Of a stretch of 64,000 nt of DNA, positions 52,347 through 60,761 are shown in pieces (the first letter of the stretch is position 1; every line of letters starts with the position of its first letter). The position numbers and the translations under genes are program-made. This DNA is from Arthrobacter sp. EPSL27 (GTDB taxonomy: Bacteria > Actinomycetota > Actinomycetes > Actinomycetales > Micrococcaceae), in assembly GCF_001512305.1 (NCBI RefSeq), contig NZ_LNUT01000004.1, positions 791,757 through 855,756 on the forward strand. The letters run 5' to 3'. The notes below the pieces were generated by a model, which saw only the letters and a program-made list of their open reading frames with translations, was not told the DNA's origin and did not search any database.

Positions 52347-52784
52347 GTGGGCTCCAGCCTGATCAAGTGCCCCCAGTGCGGGAAGACGAACCGGATCCCG
52401 GCGGCGGCGGCCGGCCACCCGCGGTGCGGCCACTGCCGTACCGACCTGCCGTGGATTGTGGACGCCGGCGACGCCGACTTCGCCGCCATTGCAGAACAGT
52501 CCTCGACGCCGGCCCTGATCGATTTCTGGGCAGCCTGGTGCGGGCCGTGCCGCATGGTCAGCCCGGTGCTGGACAGGCTGGCCCACGACCGGGCGGGCCG
52601 GGTCAAGCTCGTGAAAGTCGACGTCGACAACTCGCCGGCGCTTTCCCAGCGGTTCCAGATCCAGGCCATCCCGACCATGCTGCTGATCCGGGACGGCAAA
52701 GTGGTGGCCCGCCAGGCGGGAGCCCCGCCGGCGGCAGCCCTGCGCGAATGGCTCGACGGCGCCCTGGCCGCGGGCACGCCGTGA
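52347..52784 (+). CDS. Thioredoxin with N-terminal zinc ribbon (TrxC/thioredoxin-2 type)
   Basis: A 145-residue protein. N-terminal zinc ribbon with Cys8, Cys11, Cys27 and Cys30 (KCPQCGK, RCGHCRT), then a thioredoxin domain with the redox motif W64-C-G-P-C68 and cis-Pro in AIPTMLLI. Domain order and length match thioredoxin 2 (TrxC), often linked to oxidative stress. GTG start at 52347 with GGAAGG nine bases upstream. It precedes the Tco1-like gene by 28 bases. Confidence 0.9.
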   Translation: MGSSLIKCPQCGKTNRIPAAAAGHPRCGHCRTDLPWIVDAGDADFAAIAEQSSTPALIDFWAAWCGPCRMVSPVLDRLAHDRAGRVKLVKVDVDNSPALSQRFQIQAIPTMLLIRDGKVVARQAGAPPAAALREWLDGALAAGTP

Positions 52785-52812
52785 CCGGCCTGCGGGCAGG
52801 AGGGAGGACGCA

Positions 52813-53160
52813 GTGACCGAGATACTGCGCTACGAAGTGGGATCCGGAACGGTGCTGGTGGAGGCTGCGGAGAACAGCTTCGGCGTCGAACGGCCCGCAA
52901 GGAACGAACAGGGGATCACTGATGCCGGGCGCCGGCTGGAGGATGCCCTCGCTGCCGTCCGGCCGGCGGCCGCGGCTGCGGCCGAGGTGCTGAAGGAAGT
53001 CGGTGCGGAGCACATGGAACTCCAGTTCGGCGTCAAGCTGGCCGGTGGGGCCGGGGCCATCATCGCCCAGAACTGCTCCGAGGCCCACTTCGTCGTCACA
53101 CTCTCGTTCAGCCACACGCCGCCGGCGCACGCGGCGCCGGAACCGGAGATCATGCTCTGA
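52813..53160 (+). CDS. CU044_2847 family (trypsin-co-occurring domain 1) protein
   Basis: A 115-residue protein with the family pattern: an N-terminal beta strand GSGTVLVEAAE, a helical middle (ALAAVRPAAAAAAEVLKEV) and a C-terminal half EHMELQFGVKLAGGAGAIIA. The domain (Tco1) is usually found beside or fused to trypsin-like proteases or other effectors in actinobacteria; no protease lies nearby here. GTG start after GGGAGG. Confidence 0.7.
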   Translation: MTEILRYEVGSGTVLVEAAENSFGVERPARNEQGITDAGRRLEDALAAVRPAAAAAAEVLKEVGAEHMELQFGVKLAGGAGAIIAQNCSEAHFVVTLSFSHTPPAHAAPEPEIML

Positions 53161-53196
53161 CGCGGGCCGGGCCGCCGGTCCGGCCCGTACAGCCGT

Positions 53197-53406
53197 TCAG
53201 CGTCGCCGGCTCCGCGCGCCGCGGGCGCCCAGTCCGCCCAGAAACGGCGAGCCCACCCCCAGCAGGAAGCCGAAGTCGTACCAGTTACCGGCCCTGGCCG
53301 AGTTGTAGAACGGGAAATCGCTCCACTGCCCAAACACATGGACGATCAGCACAATCCACGCCGTCAGCCCGTTCCAGATGCCCCATAACAAGTCCTGCCA
53401 CCACAT
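53197..53406 (-). CDS. Small membrane protein, 69 residues
   Basis: Two hydrophobic segments (DLLWGIWNGLTAWIVLIVHV and GFLLGVGSPFLGGLG), a WYDFGF loop and a basic C-terminal tail RGARSRRR. The ATG at 53406 has a strong GGGAGG site about six bases upstream. Similar Trp-rich small proteins occur in many actinobacteria; function unknown. Confidence 0.72.
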   Translation of the reverse strand: MWWQDLLWGIWNGLTAWIVLIVHVFGQWSDFPFYNSARAGNWYDFGFLLGVGSPFLGGLGARGARSRRR

Positions 53407-53535
53407 GTGAACCTCCCTGGCCGAACCGTGAATCCGACCGGACTGCCTGGCCGGACCACGCGATGGACTCAGGGTAGGTGCTGCGGGTCAGGCGCGGTAG
53501 GGGACAGCGGCCCGGTGACCGGGCCGCCTCAGCCC

Positions 53536-54702
53536 TCAGCTGTCAGCCGGGACCCTGGCGGGGAGCCGCCCCAGGCCTTCCACCAGCTCTGCCTGGCTGC
53601 CGCACAGCGCAATCCGGATCCAGCCCTCGCCGATCGAACCGAAGGAGGTGCCGGGGGCAAGAGCCACCCCCGAATCGGCGAGGAAGCGGCGGACCCACGA
53701 ACGGACGTCGCCGCCGCTGACGTGGGAGACGTCGGCCCAGAGGTAGAAGGCGCCCTGCGCCGTGAGGAACGGAATCCCTTTGGACTCCAGCACCGCCGAG
53801 GCGGCGTCCCGGTTGGCGCGGTAGTGCGCGTGCGCGTGGCTGACATAGTCCTGCGGGCCAGTGAGCGCGGCCAGCGCGGCGTACTGCGACGGCGAGGCGA
53901 CGCAGGAGACGATCGCCTCCATCACGTTGCTCATCTGCTGCTCCAGGCCGGGCGGGCAGATCAGCGCGCCGATCCGCAGCCCGGTCAGGCCGTAGGTCTT
54001 GGACAGGGTCAGCGACGTGAACACGCGGGCTTCGCCGGGGACGTCACTGTCGAAGCGGGCGGGGCTCACATGCGGGACGTCGTAGGTGAACGCCTCGTAG
54101 CATTCATCCGAGATGATCCAAAGGTCGTGGCGGACGGCCAGTTCAACCAGGCTGCGGGTGAGCTCCTCGCCCAGGACGGCGCCCAGCGGATTGGACGGCG
54201 AGTTGAGCACCAGGACCTTGGTGCGCGGGGTAATCAGCGCCTCGATGTCCGCGATCCGGGGCTGGAACGCGTGTTCGGGATACAGCGGGTACCGCACCGG
54301 GACGGCGTGGAGCAGGCTGCTGGTCATGGCGAACGTGGGGTACCCCGGATTGGGGATCAGGATCTCGTCGCCGGGGGAGAGCAGCAGGCTCATCGCGAAG
54401 TGCAGACCTTGCTGGGCGCCGTCGACGACGTACACGCGGTCCGCGCCGACCGGCGTCGCGTTGTGTTCGCGGAACCTCGCGGCAAAGGCCTCGCGCAGGG
54501 CGGGGAAGCCGGCGTTGGGAGTGTAGTTCGTTTCGTCGCGGTCCAGGCAGGCCATCCCCGCCTCGAGGATGTGGCGGGGGACGGCGAACCCCGGTTCCCC
54601 GATGCTCAGCACGATCGCGCCGGGGGTTCCCCAGGCGGCTTCGGTGATCTCGCGGATCTGGTTGACGGGAACGTCGCGGACGTGGGCGGCAAGCTCGGGC
54701 AT
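53536..54702 (-). CDS. Pyridoxal phosphate-dependent aminotransferase (class I/II)
   Basis: A 388-residue fold-type I aminotransferase. Recognisable: NYTPNAGFPALREAFAARF near the start, NSPSNPLGAVLG, ISDECYEAFTY (PLP Asp and Tyr) and the Schiff-base Lys in LSKTYGLTGLRIG. The ATG at 54702 is eight bases after AGGA; an ATG at 54711 is an alternative, and the open frame further upstream lies antisense to truB. Substrate not clear; likely aspartate, alanine or an aromatic amino acid. Confidence 0.88.
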   Translation of the reverse strand: MPELAAHVRDVPVNQIREITEAAWGTPGAIVLSIGEPGFAVPRHILEAGMACLDRDETNYTPNAGFPALREAFAARFREHNATPVGADRVYVVDGAQQGLHFAMSLLLSPGDEILIPNPGYPTFAMTSSLLHAVPVRYPLYPEHAFQPRIADIEALITPRTKVLVLNSPSNPLGAVLGEELTRSLVELAVRHDLWIISDECYEAFTYDVPHVSPARFDSDVPGEARVFTSLTLSKTYGLTGLRIGALICPPGLEQQMSNVMEAIVSCVASPSQYAALAALTGPQDYVSHAHAHYRANRDAASAVLESKGIPFLTAQGAFYLWADVSHVSGGDVRSWVRRFLADSGVALAPGTSFGSIGEGWIRIALCGSQAELVEGLGRLPARVPADS

Positions 54703-54780
54703 GTCTGCCATCCTAGCCGCCGCTGCCGGCTGCGCCGGGGTACAGGAGGGGGCCGCGGCGGAGGCCGGCCCCGGCGCGGA

Positions 54781-54786
54781 TATACT
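54781..54786 (+). promoter_or_regulatory. Candidate -10 box directly before truB
   Basis: TATACT ends seven bases before the GTG start of truB. If used, the transcript would be leaderless or nearly so; GGGAAG also lies in the gap and could act as a weak ribosome-binding site of a longer transcript. Confidence 0.4.
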
Positions 54787-54793
54787 GGGAAGC

Positions 54794-55762
54794 GTGCTTT
54801 CTGGACTGGTGATAGTGGACAAGCCGCAAGGCTGGACCAGCCACGATGTGGTTGGACGGATGCGGCGGCTGGCCGGTACCCGAAAGGTGGGCCATGCGGG
54901 GACGCTGGACCCGATGGCCACGGGAGTCCTGGTGGTCGGCATCAACAAGGCCACCCGGCTGCTGACCTATATCGTGGGCACCTCCAAGACGTACACGGCC
55001 ACCATCCGCCTGGGCGAATCGACGGTGACGGACGACGCCGAGGGCGAGGTCACCGCCACCCGCAGCGCCTCCGCGGTCACCGAGGACGCCGTCCGGGCCG
55101 GCGTTGCCGCTCTGACCGGCGAGATCGAACAGGTCCCCAGCAGCGTCAGTGCCATCAAAGTCAACGGGGAACGCGCCTACGCGCGGGTCCGTTCCGGCGA
55201 AGAGGTCAAGCTCGCCGCCCGGCCCGTCACCATCCACCGCTTCGAGGTCCACGGGATCCGCCCGGCACGTGGCGGCGAGGCGGCCGACGTCGACGTTCTC
55301 GATGTGGATGTCACGGTGGAGTGCTCCTCGGGGACGTACATCCGGGCTTTGGCCCGCGACCTTGGCGAGTCGCTCGGTGTCGGCGGCCACCTGACGGCGC
55401 TGCGCCGCACCCAGGTGGGCCCCTACACCCTGGACCAGGCCCACACTCTGGAGCAGTTGGCCGAGCACCTGGACGTGCTGGAAATGTCGCAGGCCGCCCG
55501 GGCACTGATGCCCAACCGTGAACTCAGCGACGAGGAAACCACCGAGATTTCCTTTGGCCGCAGGATCGCCGCGGGCGCGGCCGCCGGAACGCCGGACGCC
55601 GCGACGCCTGAGAACCCGGCAGCGGCGTTCGCCCCGGACGGGACGCTCGTGGCGCTGCTCGCGGACAAGGGCAGCTACGCCAAACCGGTGCTGGTGTTCG
55701 CGCCGGACAACGAAAAACGTGCGGCCGCGGAGCCGGCAGCGGAACAGCAGGCCGGGCAGTAG
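54794..55762 (+). CDS. truB: tRNA pseudouridine(55) synthase TruB
   Basis: A 322-residue pseudouridine synthase for U55 in the T-loop of tRNAs. Catalytic Asp39 is in VGHAGTLDPMATGVL; KTYTATIRLG, PSSVSAIKVNGERAYARVR and CSSGTYIRALARDLG are also characteristic. The C-terminal region has an Ala-rich tail. GTG start at 54794 (VLSGLVIVDKPQGW) is the family's usual N-terminus. It overlaps the next gene by one base. Confidence 0.94.
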   Translation: MLSGLVIVDKPQGWTSHDVVGRMRRLAGTRKVGHAGTLDPMATGVLVVGINKATRLLTYIVGTSKTYTATIRLGESTVTDDAEGEVTATRSASAVTEDAVRAGVAALTGEIEQVPSSVSAIKVNGERAYARVRSGEEVKLAARPVTIHRFEVHGIRPARGGEAADVDVLDVDVTVECSSGTYIRALARDLGESLGVGGHLTALRRTQVGPYTLDQAHTLEQLAEHLDVLEMSQAARALMPNRELSDEETTEISFGRRIAAGAAAGTPDAATPENPAAAFAPDGTLVALLADKGSYAKPVLVFAPDNEKRAAAEPAAEQQAGQ

Positions 55763-56115
55763 TGGACGTTTATTTCTACATTGTCCTGGTGGCCGGGCTG
55801 GTCTCCACCGTCATCTGCCTCACCGCCGGCATCCTTAAGAAGGCGCCCAACGACACCACCATTCTCTCGGTGGCCGCCGTCGAGCTCTCCCTCCTGGTGT
55901 ACCTGGTCGGCTCGATCGTCCGGGTTGCCAGCGGGGAACAGATCGCGGGGGAGCCGTGGGAGTTCTGGGGCTACCTGCTGACGGCGCTCCTGCTGCCGGT
56001 GGGCGCGGTCTACTGGGCCATCCTGGAGCGAACGCGCTGGAGCAACTTTGTGCTGGCCGCCGTCGGCGTCACGGCACTGGTCATGGCCGCCAGGATGAAT
56101 CAGATTTGGTACTGA
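55762..56115 (+). CDS. Small four-helix membrane protein
   Basis: A 117-residue protein with four hydrophobic segments (VYFYIVLVAGLVSTVICLTA, ILSVAAVELSLLVYLVGSIV, FWGYLLTALLLPVGAVYWAI, FVLAAVGVTALVMAA). GTG start overlapping the truB stop, so probably co-translated. Conserved hypothetical; no function recognised. Confidence 0.75.
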   Translation: MDVYFYIVLVAGLVSTVICLTAGILKKAPNDTTILSVAAVELSLLVYLVGSIVRVASGEQIAGEPWEFWGYLLTALLLPVGAVYWAILERTRWSNFVLAAVGVTALVMAARMNQIWY

Positions 56116-56134
56116 CGTGGAAGAGGCTCAGAAC

Positions 56135-56632
56135 GTGACGGCGAAACCTTCGCAGCAGAACCCCGGGACGACGCCGGCACCGGGCTCTGTGCCGGCGTCA
56201 GTGCCGGACCCGGAGACTAAAGACACCCGGAACACCGGCCCCGGCCGACTCCTGATCGCTGTCTACGCCGTCTTCGCGATCTCCGCGACGGCCCGGGCCG
56301 GCTACCAGATCCTCACCAAGTTCTCCGAAGCCCCGGTGGCCTACCTGCTGTCGGCCTTCGCCGCCGTCGTGTACCTCGTGGCGACGGTGTCCCTCGCCAA
56401 GTCCGGCCGCACCTGGTTCAAGGTCTCCGTGGTTGCGGTGCTGGTGGAGCTGGTGGGTGTGCTGGTGGTCGGGGCGCTCAGTGTGTTCGATTCGGTCAGC
56501 TTCCCGCATGAGACTGTGTGGTCCCTCTTCGGGCGCGGCTATGCGTTCATCCCGCTCCTGCTGCCCATCCTGGGCCTGATCTGGCTGTACCGCCGCCGGC
56601 CGGCGTCAGTCGGGACCGTCGTCGAGCCCTGA
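56135..56632 (+). CDS. Integral membrane protein with cytoplasmic N-terminal tail
   Basis: A 165-residue protein. About 40 residues of Pro/Thr-rich tail precede four hydrophobic segments (RLLIAVYAVFAISA, VAYLLSAFAAVVYLVATVSL, VSVVAVLVELVGVLVVGALS, AFIPLLLPILGLIWLY). The GTG at 56135 has AGAGG nine bases upstream; a GTG at 56117 without a site is an alternative. It follows the previous membrane gene closely and overlaps the convergent NUDIX gene by 27 bases. Confidence 0.72.
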   Translation: MTAKPSQQNPGTTPAPGSVPASVPDPETKDTRNTGPGRLLIAVYAVFAISATARAGYQILTKFSEAPVAYLLSAFAAVVYLVATVSLAKSGRTWFKVSVVAVLVELVGVLVVGALSVFDSVSFPHETVWSLFGRGYAFIPLLLPILGLIWLYRRRPASVGTVVEP

Positions 56633-57136
56633 CAACCTGCGGCGCAGGCCGGGCCAGGCTGCTGCGAAGCCGGGATGCAGCGCCTTGCCGCCGACGCTTC
56701 CCACCGGCACCCACTGCAGTTCCAGGCTCTCCGGGTCGCTGATTTCCGGCTCGAACGCCGTCACCACCTCGACGGCCACCGTGGTGTAGCTCCAATAGCC
56801 GACGTCGAACACCGTGGTGAACAGCACCCGGACGTTTTCCGGCGGCACGGCGGCTTCCTCCTGCGCCTCACGGAGGGCGCCGTGCACCGCTTCTTCGCCC
56901 TGGTGCAGGGCCCCGCCGGGGAGTCCCCACGTGCCGCCCTGGTCGCTCCACAAAGCCCGGTGCTGGAGGAGGATGCCCTTGGCAGGGTCGTGGACAAGGA
57001 GGCCCGCCGAGCCAAAGCGCCCCCAGAAGCGCCCGCGGTCACCCTCGACCCATGCGTCCCCCGGATCGCGCGGGCCGAGGGGCCTGCGCAGCTCAAAAGG
57101 CGGTTTGGTGGACTGAGGGTCGCTAGGGCTGTCCAT
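56606..57136 (-). CDS. NUDIX hydrolase
   Basis: A 176-residue protein with a complete Nudix box (GALHQGEEAVHGALREAQEE followed by AA), only the final Gly being replaced by Ala. GLPGGALH and RALWSDQGGTWG precede it. The Nudix fold cleaves nucleoside diphosphate derivatives; substrate unknown. ATG at 57136. Confidence 0.88.
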   Translation of the reverse strand: MDSPSDPQSTKPPFELRRPLGPRDPGDAWVEGDRGRFWGRFGSAGLLVHDPAKGILLQHRALWSDQGGTWGLPGGALHQGEEAVHGALREAQEEAAVPPENVRVLFTTVFDVGYWSYTTVAVEVVTAFEPEISDPESLELQWVPVGSVGGKALHPGFAAAWPGLRRRLSGLDDGPD

Positions 57137-57151
57137 GCCCCCCAGTCTCCA

Positions 57152-57409
57152 TTAGTAGTCGGGTCGAATCCAATCTGTGACCGGGATGAAGTTAGGTGAG
57201 TTTTCCCGGGCGAGCGGCACATCGATCTCGACGTCGGTCAGTATGGTGACGTCCCCGAGAATTGCCATTTTCTCGATAACCCCGGTCGTTCTGTTGACGA
57301 CGGCTGTAGCTCGGAACGCGGGGTCGTCGACGTGCTCGAAGGTGACCGAGAGCGACCGATGCTCCCGCTCTCCCCGCTTTGTACTTGCCTCATTCCGCGA
57401 ACGGGCTCC
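57152..57409 (-). pseudogene. Likely remnant of a gene, in frame after the DinB stop
   Basis: Minus-strand frame of 85 codons, open immediately after the DinB TAG stop and in the same frame. It has protein-like composition: SVTFEHVDDPAFRATAVVNR, then TGVIEKMAILGDVTILTDVE and PVTDWIRPDY. There is no start codon except an internal ATG (codon 48) without a ribosome-binding site, so it looks like the 3' end of a lost gene, or the tail of a longer protein cut by the TAG. I do not recognise the family. Confidence 0.4.
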
Positions 57410-57973
57410 CTACCCCGGCGGGTCCTGTCCCACCAGACCGTCCACCGATTCTCGGATGAGGTCTGCATGGCCATTGTGACGGGCGTATTCCTCGATCATG
57501 TTGAGGAGGATGTAGCGCAGACTGGGGAGTTCGACGTTGTGGTTGGAGGCAACTGTGCCTTGCCGGCCTGGACCGCCGTCCTTCAGCGCCTGCGCGAACA
57601 GGGCGCGGGAGCGGCTCACCGCGTCGCTCCATCTTCCATAGAGTTGGTCGGGGGAGTCCTCGCTGGCAGAGGTCCAATCCCAGTCAGGGTTGGCGTCCCA
57701 GTCCACGGCGTTCCACGGGGGGAGCTGTTTGCGGCCATGCAGCCATTCGGTGGACATGTCGTCCTCGAATCGGGCCAAGTGTTTGAGCAGGCCGCCCAGC
57801 GTCATCGACGAAGGGGCGAGTGCCGCCCGTAGGCCTGCGGCGTCGAGTCCGGCGGTCTTCCAGGCGAAGGTCGCCCGCTGTCGCTCCAGGAAGCCCAGCA
57901 GGGTAGCGGACTCGTCTCCGGCCATAGGGGGCTCGGTATAGGTCTCGGCGGCCTGGTCCCTTTGGTCGTTCAA
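57410..57973 (-). CDS. DinB/DUF664 family protein
   Basis: A 187-residue four-helix-bundle metalloenzyme-like protein of the DUF664/DinB superfamily. Features: LLGFLERQRATFAWKTAGLD, MTLGGLLKHLARFEDDMSTE (first metal His) and NMIEEYARHNGHADLIRE (His pair). TTG start at 57973 with a strong GAGGAGG seven bases upstream; no ATG has a comparable site. The family includes mycothiol- and bacillithiol-dependent transferases; the function here is open. Confidence 0.85.
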   Translation of the reverse strand: MNDQRDQAAETYTEPPMAGDESATLLGFLERQRATFAWKTAGLDAAGLRAALAPSSMTLGGLLKHLARFEDDMSTEWLHGRKQLPPWNAVDWDANPDWDWTSASEDSPDQLYGRWSDAVSRSRALFAQALKDGGPGRQGTVASNHNVELPSLRYILLNMIEEYARHNGHADLIRESVDGLVGQDPPG

Positions 57974-58162
57974 CGGGTGCCTCCTCGTGGTGTCGGGCGA
58001 TCCAGAGTTTGTCGTGGAAAGTCCAGGGTACGAACCGGATCCTACATTCCAATCACCCGACAGGAAATCCTTTAGCGGCGCTTCGTTCGGCAACAGAATG
58101 CCGACGGCGGACGCCACGCAAGGGGTGGGTATCAGCTCCCGAGGACGGCTTTATATCGGCGT

Positions 58163-58288
58163 TCAGTCTTCTCGTCTGCCCGCCAGATACCGTGCGATCA
58201 AACGAAGGGATATGCCCACGCCGAGTCCAACCGGTAACACGTAGAGCGGACCCGACTGCGGGAACAGCTGCCCAAGAAAGGCGCCGGA
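58163..58288 (-). pseudogene. Possible C-terminal fragment of a small membrane protein
   Basis: Minus-strand frame of 41 codons between two stops: GAFLGQLFPQ, GPLYVLPVGLGVGISLRLIA and RYLAGRRED. A hydrophobic stretch followed by a basic tail is protein-like, but there is no credible start and a TAG precedes it. It lies in the otherwise gene-free 57974-58426 interval. Confidence 0.3.
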
Positions 58289-58426
58289 CTATCTCCGCTA
58301 TGTTCGCCACTTTTGCGGCGCCATGACCCACCTCGGCCTTCCTGAACTCAACCAGCCATTGATGGTGCTAGGTTGTTCCCAGCTGGGGGGCATTGGGTAC
58401 TCCCTGCACTCTCGAGGGGGACTCAC

Positions 58427-58882
58427 ATGAGCACTGAATATCCACACCCGGCCTACGCAGCCATCGCAGGGGAGACTGAAGACGCCAAGCGCTCCCGTAA
58501 GGGTCGGACCGGCATCGGAATCGGGCTCCTTGTAGTGGGTGCGCTTGGTGCGTTTGGCATGGTCTGGTTGTACACGCAGTACGGCTCCCTCATCGACACC
58601 CTCAGCGAGAGCGAGAGGGTCGAAGTCGTCATATTCGACGCCCTTAATGTCGTTTTCGTTCTCGCTCTGCTCGGAGGCGGGATTTGGAACCTCGCAGCAC
58701 GACGCAGCAAGTCCCTGGCTCCCCCTATGGCGGCGCTGGCTCTGTCCGGCATCGGCCTTGCACTTGCAATCACCAACTTCCTGGACGCCGTAAATACGGA
58801 GGGAATGAGGCCAAACGTCTTCGCGCTGTTTGTCTACCTAGGCATCCTCGTGCAGGCAATCAGGCTCGTACGGGGGCGTTGA
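58427..58882 (+). CDS. Membrane protein of unknown function
   Basis: A 151-residue protein with a short hydrophilic start, a charged segment (EDAKRSRKGRTG) and four hydrophobic segments (GIGLLVVGALGAFGMVWLYT, VIFDALNVVFVLALLGGGIW, MAALALSGIGLALAITNFL, VFALFVYLGILVQAI). ATG at 58427 with GAGGGGG upstream. Codon use is slightly less GC-extreme than neighbours. Confidence 0.72.
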   Translation: MSTEYPHPAYAAIAGETEDAKRSRKGRTGIGIGLLVVGALGAFGMVWLYTQYGSLIDTLSESERVEVVIFDALNVVFVLALLGGGIWNLAARRSKSLAPPMAALALSGIGLALAITNFLDAVNTEGMRPNVFALFVYLGILVQAIRLVRGR

Positions 58883-58994
58883 CCAGCTTCGAGCCCACGT
58901 TCCTGGTCGCCGTTGCGGCTGTGCGCGGGTTTGCCCCTGTGGGGGTGCAGGCCGGCGCCTGTGGACAGCAGCGGTTGTGCCCGGCACTGTCCGG

Positions 58995-59132
58995 TCAGGA
59001 CCCAGTGAGGCGGCCGATGACCGGCGCGATATTGATGACCCAAATGATTATGCCGGCGGCGATGAGGGCCAGGACGAGTCCTGCGACCAGCATGATCAGG
59101 GGAGCGTTGTCACGGTTCCAGATGCGTGACAT
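58995..59132 (-). CDS. Single-pass membrane miniprotein, 45 residues
   Basis: MSRIWNRDNAPL, then a hydrophobic helix (IMLVAGLVLALIAAGIIIWV) and INIAPVIGRLTGS. ATG at 59132 with AGGTGA six bases upstream. The start codon lies within a GTGACA-TAGG-TGTCAC hairpin (59126-59141), which covers part of the ribosome-binding site. Composition and start make it credible despite its size. Confidence 0.6.
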   Translation of the reverse strand: MSRIWNRDNAPLIMLVAGLVLALIAAGIIIWVINIAPVIGRLTGS

Positions 59133-59141
59133 AGGTGTCAC
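59126..59141. promoter_or_regulatory. Hairpin over the start of the 45-residue membrane gene
   Basis: GTGACATAGGTGTCAC, a perfect 6-bp inverted repeat around four bases. In the minus-strand transcript the stem contains part of the Shine-Dalgarno sequence and of the AUG. It may regulate translation or be a DNA operator. Confidence 0.4.
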
Positions 59142-59394
59142 CTAACTGTTCGGATTCTTGAGTTGGCGGCGCTTCTGCGCTGGCTATGTCGCGTCCGCTG
59201 TTGCGGCAGCGGCTGCCCCAGTCCGACCAGTGTGGGTCCGGGGGCTATGTCCTCCACACGGATCGCCTGTGGATTTGCTGTGCGGGTGGGCTGGAGATCC
59301 CGGAGGGGACAATGCGTCCAACGACCCTGCGTATCGGCCGGCGCCTGCCGTGACCGCTAGGATCTCAGTTTACGCGCGGTGAGCGGGGGAGAGC

Positions 59395-60741
59395 ATGGGA
59401 ATTATTGGCGAAGGCCCAACGGCCACGGAGCCAAAGCTTCGCCGCTACCCAGCCTTTGTCAGGTTCTGGGTGGCCTCGACGGTGTCTGATTTCGGCACCT
59501 ACATCACCACCCTGGCTATGTCCGTTCTGATCCTGGTCACGATGAGCGGCACCCCGTTCGACCAGGGCCTGGTCAACGCCGCGAGGTGGACCCCGTATCT
59601 GCTCTTCGGTCTGGTTGCCGGAGTCTGGATCGACCGGTTCCCCCGGCGGACTGTCCTCATCGGCGGAGACGTGGGCCGTGGTCTGATCCTCGCCGGGGTT
59701 GCCGTTGCGGCAGTGACGGCGGCCCTTTCGGTTCCGGCGCTGATGATCCTGATGTTCGCATTCGGAACCCTCGCGCTGACCAGCGACGCCGCCTATCAGA
59801 GCTTCCTTCCCCGGCTGGTCTCCAGGTCCCTGCTCACCCAGGCCAACGCCCGGCTCCAGCAAAGCGACACCGTGGCCCAGACGACGGGCAGCGCGCTGGC
59901 CGGCGGCCTGGTGGCCCTGGTGACGGCGCCTGTGGCTCTCCTGGTGGATGCTGTCTCATATTTCTTCTCCGCAGCGGTGCTCCTCTCCCTGGACCGGCCG
60001 TCCGACCAGGCTGCGGCACTGAGCGGACAGAAACTGCGCCACCAGATCGCCGAGGGGCTCCGGTGGGTCTATGGCCACGCCCGGCTGGGGCCGCTGGCGT
60101 GGAGCACCCACATCTGGTTCATCGGTTCCGCCATCCTGGGGACGGTCCTGCCCGCGGTGGTCCTGAAAGATCTTGGCTTGGGTGCCCTGGGCCTGGGTGT
60201 GGTGATGGGGTGCGCCGGAATCGGTGCTGTCGCGGGCACCACACTTTCCACCCGCCTGGGGCGCAGGTGGGGTACCGGCCGTGCGATCGTTGCGTCCCGC
60301 CTTGCCGAGCCGCTGGCCGTCGCGGTGGTGGCGCTGGCGCCCCTCGCCGCCGGTGCCGGAAACAGCGGAGAGGCGCACGGTTCCCCTCTGCACTGGCCCG
60401 TACAGCTGTGGACGGCCTTGGTGCTGGCCGGCGTCGGGCAATTGCTGTTCGGCCTGGCCATGGGCGTCAAAGGGCCGCTGGAAATGGGGTACCAGCAGGC
60501 CGTGACTCCGGACAGGCTCATCGCGCGCATGAGCGCCACGAGGCGTTCGGTGAACCGGGGGATGATCGTGCTCGGAGCCCCCTTGGGCGGCCTCATAGCA
60601 ACCGTTGCCGGCTCCGGCGCGGCACTGTGGGTGGCCGCTGCCTTCCTGCTAATGGCCTCACTGGTGCTGCTCTTCTCCCGGTTCAGGGATGCACGGATTG
60701 AGGACCATCAGCTGTCCGACGAGGAAGCGCTGCGTGGCTGA
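59395..60741 (+). CDS. MFS efflux transporter
   Basis: A 448-residue major facilitator with 12 predicted helices; the N-terminal part (FVRFWVASTVSDFGTYITTL) and GVWIDRFPRRTVLIGGDVGR (motif A-like loop) fit the enterobactin/macrolide exporter (MFS_3) subgroup. ATG at 59395 with GGGGGAGA upstream. Substrate unknown. It is convergent with the flavoprotein gene, 20 bases away. Confidence 0.87.
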   Translation: MGIIGEGPTATEPKLRRYPAFVRFWVASTVSDFGTYITTLAMSVLILVTMSGTPFDQGLVNAARWTPYLLFGLVAGVWIDRFPRRTVLIGGDVGRGLILAGVAVAAVTAALSVPALMILMFAFGTLALTSDAAYQSFLPRLVSRSLLTQANARLQQSDTVAQTTGSALAGGLVALVTAPVALLVDAVSYFFSAAVLLSLDRPSDQAAALSGQKLRHQIAEGLRWVYGHARLGPLAWSTHIWFIGSAILGTVLPAVVLKDLGLGALGLGVVMGCAGIGAVAGTTLSTRLGRRWGTGRAIVASRLAEPLAVAVVALAPLAAGAGNSGEAHGSPLHWPVQLWTALVLAGVGQLLFGLAMGVKGPLEMGYQQAVTPDRLIARMSATRRSVNRGMIVLGAPLGGLIATVAGSGAALWVAAAFLLMASLVLLFSRFRDARIEDHQLSDEEALRG

Positions 60742-60761
60742 ACGGGCGGCATGCGGGAGTC

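Noticed and set aside
57152..58372. Genomic island or prophage remnant
   Set aside because: Only two short remnants and small membrane genes; no integrase, attachment-site repeats or tRNA were seen.
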